Source: Phallus indusiatus | Taxonomy: Eukaryota > Basidiomycota > Agaricomycetes > Phallales > Phallaceae | NCBI GenBank assembly: GCA_027605045.1 | Contig: JAQFWX010000008.1 | Location: forward strand, 1,178,001 to 1,242,000 | Direction of reading: 5' to 3' | DNA length: 64,000 nt | Shown: in pieces, positions 58,171 through 64,000 of the stretch | How the letters are laid out: the number at the start of each line of letters is the position of its first letter | Numbering within the stretch: position 1 is the stretch's first letter | The notes under the pieces: generated by a model | The model's database searches: none | Told to the model about the DNA's origin: nothing | What the model saw: only the letters and a program-made list of their open reading frames with translations | Program-made: the position numbers and the translations under genes

Positions 58171-59285
58171 TGGGCCGATGCCTGGTCTCCCGAAGGCCTT
58201 CGGTGCTGAGACAGGGAAGACGGCTTCTTGTACAATGTACGAAGCACAAATTTCCCTTCCAACGACTGATAGCAAGCCTACACGATCTACATTGCGCACT
58301 ACGTTCCCTTCTACGAAGAACGAGGCATCAACATTTATGCCATTACAAGAGAAACTAATAACGAACCCGACTCTAACGCTATCGCCTATGCATGCATACT
58401 TTCCGATGGCTTCGGCCTCCTCGAGATTCTGTGCCCCACATCCTCGCACGTTAATGTCGCCTGCTGTCATTGAACTGGTGCCAGATGCCTTTCAATATCC
58501 CAAACAAAATTGACAAACTAATTGGGCTGACGATGACGACGCTGGGATTCTCAATCGAGACGTCTTTGGTGCCATGAACGTTCAACTCCATTCATCCAGT
58601 TTGTCCTGCTACACTTGCAGGACCCTTCAATTACATTCGATAGTGAGGATAATGGACAACCCGCTCTTTCAAGTGCCGCGATAAGTTGCATTTCAGGTTT
58701 TAAAGATCCATGCGGCGACCTCTTCTACAACTCTACATACTACAGCTACAAATTCAATACTCCCAAGAAGGATTGGCAAACCGAATCGACTGACAGTGCT
58801 GACGCTTGGTGGGCACACGTCGGAAGGCCATATTCGGACGTTGTATGTGCATAACGCCTTCGTCAACGCCGATCCGAATGCATACACTTGTATTGCCAAT
58901 GTGCGCAGAATAACGCGGAGGAAAATGGGCTGATTCAACTCGTGGGAGTCTCTCATTATGTGTTTGCGCGGCTGTGGGCAGTGACTGGATATTTCAGATT
59001 CGTGAAACCGGGCGCGAGGCGAATTCAGGCATCCAGCTCGATGAAAGGGAGACATACGTGTCTGCCTTCGTTCAAGAACGGGAATGGAGTTCAATTTTGT
59101 TGATGAATGCAGCGCATCTTGGATATCTGGCGTCGGTCGATCCGAAAGGCATTCAGGCTACGATGGTGGCTGTGTCTGACAAATTGTGAGGCGATTGGCA
59201 GACTTCTCTGTGAAGGGTTCAAGGTTCACAGCAGCAGTGGAACCACGGGCTATGAGAAGACTCTTCCTACAATGATTCCTACAAT
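58171..59285 (+). pseudogene. GH30-type glycoside hydrolase fragments, copy 5 (composite)
   Basis: Joined to the actin fragment: YVPFYEERGINIYAITRE with NNEPDSNAIAYACILSDGFG (58295-58420), a near match to the GH30 acid/base NEP region. A second, overlapping piece from about 58590 repeats the region found in copies 1 and 4: CGDLFYNSTYYSYKFNTPKK, DWQTESTDSADAWWAHVGRP, then AQNNAEENGLIQLVGVS, KPGARRI, and SILLMNAAHLGYLASVDPKG. Thus it is a composite of two partial copies. Stops between pieces. Confidence 0.6.
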
Positions 59286-59446
59286 GATTTGATGGATAAG
59301 ATAAAACATACATGTACCGAGACAAAATTAAAAGGGAGATAATTCCGGGTAAGAAGAAAAACCAAATAAAGACAAATTTGAACTAGTGGTGAATGTCACT
59401 CCAGCGATTGTAAACACCTTGTAAAATCTTATGTTAGTGAAAAGTG

Positions 59447-62348
59447 CTACTTAGTCTCATGAGCGTCGACAGATCCACCCTCTGCTTCATCGCCCGCTCC
59501 GTCCTCTACTTCAACGTCCTTTCCTTCATCCTCTGCCGTATGATAAGACTCGGAGTTATCAGTATCTTGATCAGAGTCTTGCGAAAAAGTGAGAAATTGA
59601 TGCATCAATTATGACTCAATTAGCCTCACCGTCAGAAACATCGTCTGATTCAGGTTGAATAAGACGTATTAAAGGAAGACCGCAAATACGAGCTCCTTCA
59701 TCGCTGTTTGGATCGATGCCCAACACAGCGTGAGCCTCCTGGATATACTCAAACCCTCCGTAATCAATATTAAGCACACGGAGGGTTCGACGAATTTGAA
59801 CCTTGAATGAATTTGAGTCAAAACCGAGGGTGTCCATATCAGAACAATATAGTCTCTCGGACCCCGAAGGATCAAGAGACCAGTATGTATCCAGCGTTTC
59901 ATCGTGTACCGCCGGTTTCGAAATAAAGAAGTATAACTCCTTATACCCAGAAGTTCCAACCGAACACCTAAGCCTAGAAGGAATTTGGATGTGCCACGAG
60001 AATCCAGTAACTACAATGACCGTATGTTTGAATAAAATCATCTATAATGACACGACAGTGGTGGAATTGGCGTACCAAAGCAAACCTTACGAGCGCAAAT
60101 CACACAAGACTCGTGCAATCCATCGGTTCTTGCAAGTAAGCAGCCAATTTGACTAACATATGCACGAACCAATGGTTCCCAGGAAGCATCATCCGAATAT
60201 AAAACATCACATTCAATCACCACTGTCTGGAGATCGTCGGTTGTCGAAATGCCTGCTGTATCTACAGGAACGCGAATCCTGAAAACATTCAAGTGATATT
60301 CAGTGCTGCTACATGATGGAAAATGTGCCATACCTGAAATGTTCACCACAATCTTCGATACCCAATTTCGTATGCAGTATGTTACCACGAACAAACCAGT
60401 CCAATGATGATGGTTCTTTGCATGGAATAAACCCTAACATAGCTGCATTCGAAGTGTCAAGTGTATTGTTGTGTTCATCGGCTAATAAAATGTCACCGGT
60501 GTAGACAGAATATGCTGGTACGGAGACATCCTTCCATATAATGACATCTATGAGACCATAGAAATCCCATAAGAAAGAGGGGTCCAAAGGAACATTCGAC
60601 CTTGGGGACAAACGCAGCATGTTTACTCTTTTCATAATCTTGGTCAACTTCTCTCCAGATAAAGCGCCAATGCCCATCCTCTGCCACTGAGTAGCAGGAA
60701 CGGCTTGCAGAATATTCGGCGACCATTCCTGATTTTGAAGAATGAATTCACAATAATAATTTTTCATGCGTTTGAGGATGAGAAAAATGAACTAACAAAT
60801 ACGACAAGCCCGCGTCCGTCTAGAATGTTCACATAATGAAAGGCAAGATATCCATCCTCGCGGTCTTTGAAACCGATAAACGAGCAAGAGAATTGCAGAT
60901 ACCTCCAAGATATAATGGCATGGTGAGATATGCCCTTTGCCACGTAGTCACGGCCATCCTGTAAGCAGAAGGCAAATGGTGAGATACAAACAATTAGCAG
61001 AATTGTGGTTGGTTCTCACAAAAAAAGACGACCACTGAGATGTATTTGAGGAAGAAATTTCATCAAATATTGTGGCAGCTCACTGCATAGCGCAAATCTA
61101 TGTACCGGCCTAATACATTGCTGAATCTTGGATTGAATTCTTCAAATGGAATACACCACGCTATATACATATAATAGTAAGCTTTGATTTTCATTTCGTG
61201 AAGTGACATAAACGAACAATTGTGTGTAAAGACAAGGCCAGGGCTTTCTTTCGACGTGATTATCCCGAATAGTTGCAACATATTTGGATGACTTGCACGA
61301 AGAATGAACTACCGTTGATAATTAATTCACAAGAGAAGAGTGTATTACCGATATCTCGAATACCATTCCTTTTCTTTTTCAAATTTCTGTTGAAAGTATA
61401 AGAATATAGCGAAGAAATAGCTGTATTTTTGTGACACACGGAAATAGCATCAGGACCTTTGTAGACACGGACCATCCGTGTTTGACTCTCTTGCTTCCAT
61501 CGGACTTCCCAGTGTTCAACTTGTCCATTCGAAATATTCTTTAGCACATTTAGATCGCCCAGTCTGATTTTTTCGAACTGGCCATTTTCAGGAGACTTCA
61601 GAATGCGAACGAGCAATCCGACTTACATCAGAGTCCATCTCGTCGGTGTTGCTGCCTATATGGAAACGTATCACACCCCTGAGCTTGATATGGGACCGGA
61701 ATGAAATCAAAATCTGTGTCAAATATATTTGTGCGCACCACAAGATTATCCCGAAACTCTTCTATCTGACTTTGATATCGTGCCAATGAATTTTTTTCAC
61801 GGTCAGCCGAGAAATATTTCCGAAGGAGTTTCGATTTATATGGTTTATTGAATGACTGGAGATCATTTGAGATGTTTCGTAAGCATCTGTTAAAGTGGAT
61901 TCAGACTCGTAAGTATCTGATATGAGCAGAATTCCATACCGGTAAAATTCTTCACAACCTTTCTCAAAGCTGTTGAAAGAGTCGGACGCGATGTCATGAT
62001 TCTTCTTGGTCTCCTCGTGGAGTATTTGGAGAATATTTGTGATTTTGATTGTCAGAGTCTTATAATCGTCTTGGTTTTGTTGCATTTGCTGATTTTTTAT
62101 CAGCACCGTGACTCACGAGTCGAGATCCAATGACTCACTTGGACGGGCTTTAGTAGAACCTTGACTAGCTCCGCTGCACCCTTTAGATATGGGAATGGTA
62201 GGAGACCCCCTACCGCACTAGCTAATTCAGCAGCCTGGAATGCGTTAGATATCCAGTCGGTTTCGTTCTGCATAACAGATACTGCGGTTGAAGCTGATGG
62301 TTCATGTTCATTCTGAGGGATAGGAGGCCTCTTCTTCTTCAAAACCAT
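59447..62348 (-). CDS. Repeated fungal kinase-like (pseudokinase) protein, copy E
   Basis: Start ATG at 62348 (MVLKKKRPPIPQNEHEPSAS), stop at 59447-59449. All landmark blocks are present: GGLLPFPYLKGAAELVKVLL (62150-62215), QDDYKTLTIKITNILQIL (62020-62090), MVRVYKGPDAIS (61445-61480), HPNMLQLFGI (61260-61290), TIPLIVCISPFAFCLQ-type text near 60960-61000, EWSPNILQAVPATQWQRM (60680-60725), DTYWSLDPSGSERL (59845-59900), IDPNSDEGARI (59690-59725). HPN here equals the kinase consensus more closely than in A. No break seen; catalytic HRD and DFG absent. Confidence 0.68.
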
Positions 62349-63815
62349 ACCTGGAGATGGACCGTGTGTATAGGGTAAATCGATCCGTGTTGTTATATTT
62401 ATATGTGTCAGATGTGCGCTTGATCTATGCCTGTCAATGAGAAACTGCCTCTGGGAACCGCAGTAAACCAAAACTAGCTGCACCGCCGCATCACATGCGC
62501 ATGTGCCCGCGAACTCGACCCCATTGACTGTACGAAGGAGCGGCGTGCAACGAAAGCAGTCAAGTTGGTAAAGACCTCAAGTGTTGTGTCGTTCTATAGC
62601 ATATCCATTGGCAAACCGTCTACAATCTCAGACCGAGCGTACCACCGTATTCTTCATTTAAAGCTCGGTGGAAGCGCTGGAACAGCAACGTGTCATTTCT
62701 CGGGCGCCAGAATCCATCTTACTTCAGTACCCATCGCAGCAGACCTGATACGTGCTAGCGATTTTTAGAGCCATCAGTCCTGTTCATCTAGCCTAGTCTG
62801 GCTCTCAGCACCATAACGTCCTGAACCTTTTTATCATTCTAACTTTTCCTCACCATCAACCTGATGCGTCAACTTCACCATCGCTCGTAGTATCCGACTC
62901 CTGAGTCCTCGAATTGACCGTAGACACAATCGGCGTACTCAAGTCAAGCGGATTCCCTGCTGAGGCCGTATTTATCAAGAGATAGTGGCAGTGTGGATGA
63001 GTCAATCAGTCAACAACACTGCCGTCCCCAATCGCGATATGGCTAATCTGGCAATTTGCTGTGTCTAGGTGAGTTTTGAACGCTATAGCTACTCTTACTA
63101 CCTTTCCTTACAAGGAAATCCTCACAAACCCGCGCATATAATCGTCTCCGACTGGTTCATATCGCATTCGTGTTCAGTACTTCGCCGTTTCGCAAGTTTG
63201 GTCAGTGCGTTTGCCTCGCCAATTCCATCGTGTCCCGTTCTTCTCACCTAATCTTCCTACGCAATTCCTGTTTCGTTTCAGCTGTTTTTCATTGGTATCA
63301 TCGTCAGTCTGCTATTAATCTCCATTGGTCGTTGTCTGGTTTTTTGTAGGCCTTACCGTCGGTCTTTGTTGTATTGGGTACCCGTTCGGGTTCGTTCCAT
63401 GAACGACAACCCCGTAACACCAAGTCGCCAGATTCCTTACACTTCGTTCTTCACCATCCGGCATCATTTTTGAAAGAATAGAAACTGACCTAGATTCGCC
63501 TTCAGTGCTCGAATGTTTCTTAGCAGGATTCAAGGATTCAAGATACTAGAGCATTCAAAATTATGCTTTGCGTTCCCGTCCGATCCAACTACAAGATTTG
63601 TGAAATGTTTTTGTATGTACTGGCTTTGCGAAGACGTTCCCAGTTCCTCGGTGCCAACCTTTGTTTCGATACCCACAAATTAGTCTATCCGTCTCTTTCT
63701 TCTGCCTTTTCGCCTTCTTTCTTATAACTAACAAAGTCTCTTAGTCATCTATCTGACTACTGAGAGAGGTGACGCGTGTAATAATACGATGGACAGTAAT
63801 ATATTATTATATAAA
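62349..63815. other. Intergenic spacer type II, copy 2
   Basis: Nearly identical to 15309-16899 except for a deletion near 63110 relative to 16120-16190. No gene recognised. Confidence 0.55.
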
Positions 63816-64000
63816 TTAGGTCTTTCTACTAGTCTTCTTCTTACCCTTCACATTACTCTCGCTCTCGCAAATCTTTAGCGATCCACCAGCTGCCTCCTGC
63901 AACACTTCACCGTCATTCCCAGCAGCAGCTGTGGATATCTTCTCCTTCACGTCCAAATAAACCATCAAATCCCGCACCTGTTCACCAACTCTCATCTCAG
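63816..64000 (-). pseudogene. BRAP2/ETP1-like pseudogene, copy 4 (3' end only, cut by window)
   Basis: C-terminal coiled-coil and KGKKKTSRKT tail with stop at 63816-63818, almost identical to 16900-17084. The remainder lies outside the window, so whether it is intact cannot be judged. Confidence 0.55.

Larger units (their letters stand above)
48966..64000. repeat. Second copy of ~23-kb segmental duplication (continues beyond window)
   Basis: Same module order as 2320-17083. The copies are nearly identical in places (for example 9760-10260 versus 56540-57010) and more diverged elsewhere. Confidence 0.8.

Noticed and set aside
1..64000. tRNA, rRNA or CRISPR arrays
   Set aside because: No cloverleaf-like tRNA, rRNA core motif or regular direct-repeat/spacer array was seen on reading both strands; weak tRNAs could be missed by eye.

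Overview
This window looks like nuclear DNA of an agaric-type basidiomycete. Genes have many short GT-AG introns, and the families seen are typical of Agaricomycetes: a repeated kinase-like family, Plavaka-type transposase, DUF6698-like protein, a Tad1-like LINE and a fungal HHE protein. I see no tRNA, rRNA, CRISPR or prokaryotic signal. Family names come from motif recognition by eye; no search was run.

Layout. 1-2190: a minus-strand hemerythrin-like (HHE) gene and a degenerate stretch below it. 2320-24855 and about 48966-64000: two copies of a roughly 23-kb segmental duplication, offset by about 46.9 kb because a transposon sits between them. Each copy is built from smaller modules: a minus-strand multi-exon kinase-like gene (copies A-E at 3.5, 12.4, 22.8, 50.5 and 59.4 kb), minus-strand BRAP2/ETP1-like RING/ZnF-UBP pseudogenes (8.4, 16.9, 55.2, 63.8 kb), plus-strand actin-like (ARP9-type) pseudogenes (11, 19.2, 57.7 kb) and plus-strand GH30-type glycoside hydrolase pseudogenes (2.6, 11.4, 21.4, 49.6, 58.2 kb). 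Kinase-like copies A, B, D and E appear to keep open exons. Copy C has lost its 5' exons at the transposon junction.

24856-48524: a 23.7-kb Plavaka-type DNA transposon bounded by a perfect 15-bp inverted repeat (TCGCAAAAATCGAAA) that extends imperfectly to 29 bp. It encloses a minus-strand transposase, a plus-strand DUF6698-like gene and a small minus-strand coiled-coil gene. It is packed with later insertions: an apparently intact 7.3-kb LINE with 18-bp target duplications, eight short LTR-like elements of three related families (all TG...CA with 5-bp duplications), a Tc1/mariner element and three TA-flanked MITEs. Removing the insertions at their target duplications restores the reading frame at six coding sites, so the ancestral genes can be followed.

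The most novel items are: (1) the Plavaka element carrying DUF6698-like and coiled-coil genes; (2) a 2.9-kb element whose two ends are the two halves of a common 396-bp solo-LTR-like repeat and whose middle encodes two unrecognised proteins; (3) the tandem family that joins an N-terminal helical bundle-like region to a degenerate kinase-like domain; (4) a conserved hairpin shared by two LTR-like families. Nested order gives a chronology: Plavaka, then Tc1, beta, alpha, and gamma last.
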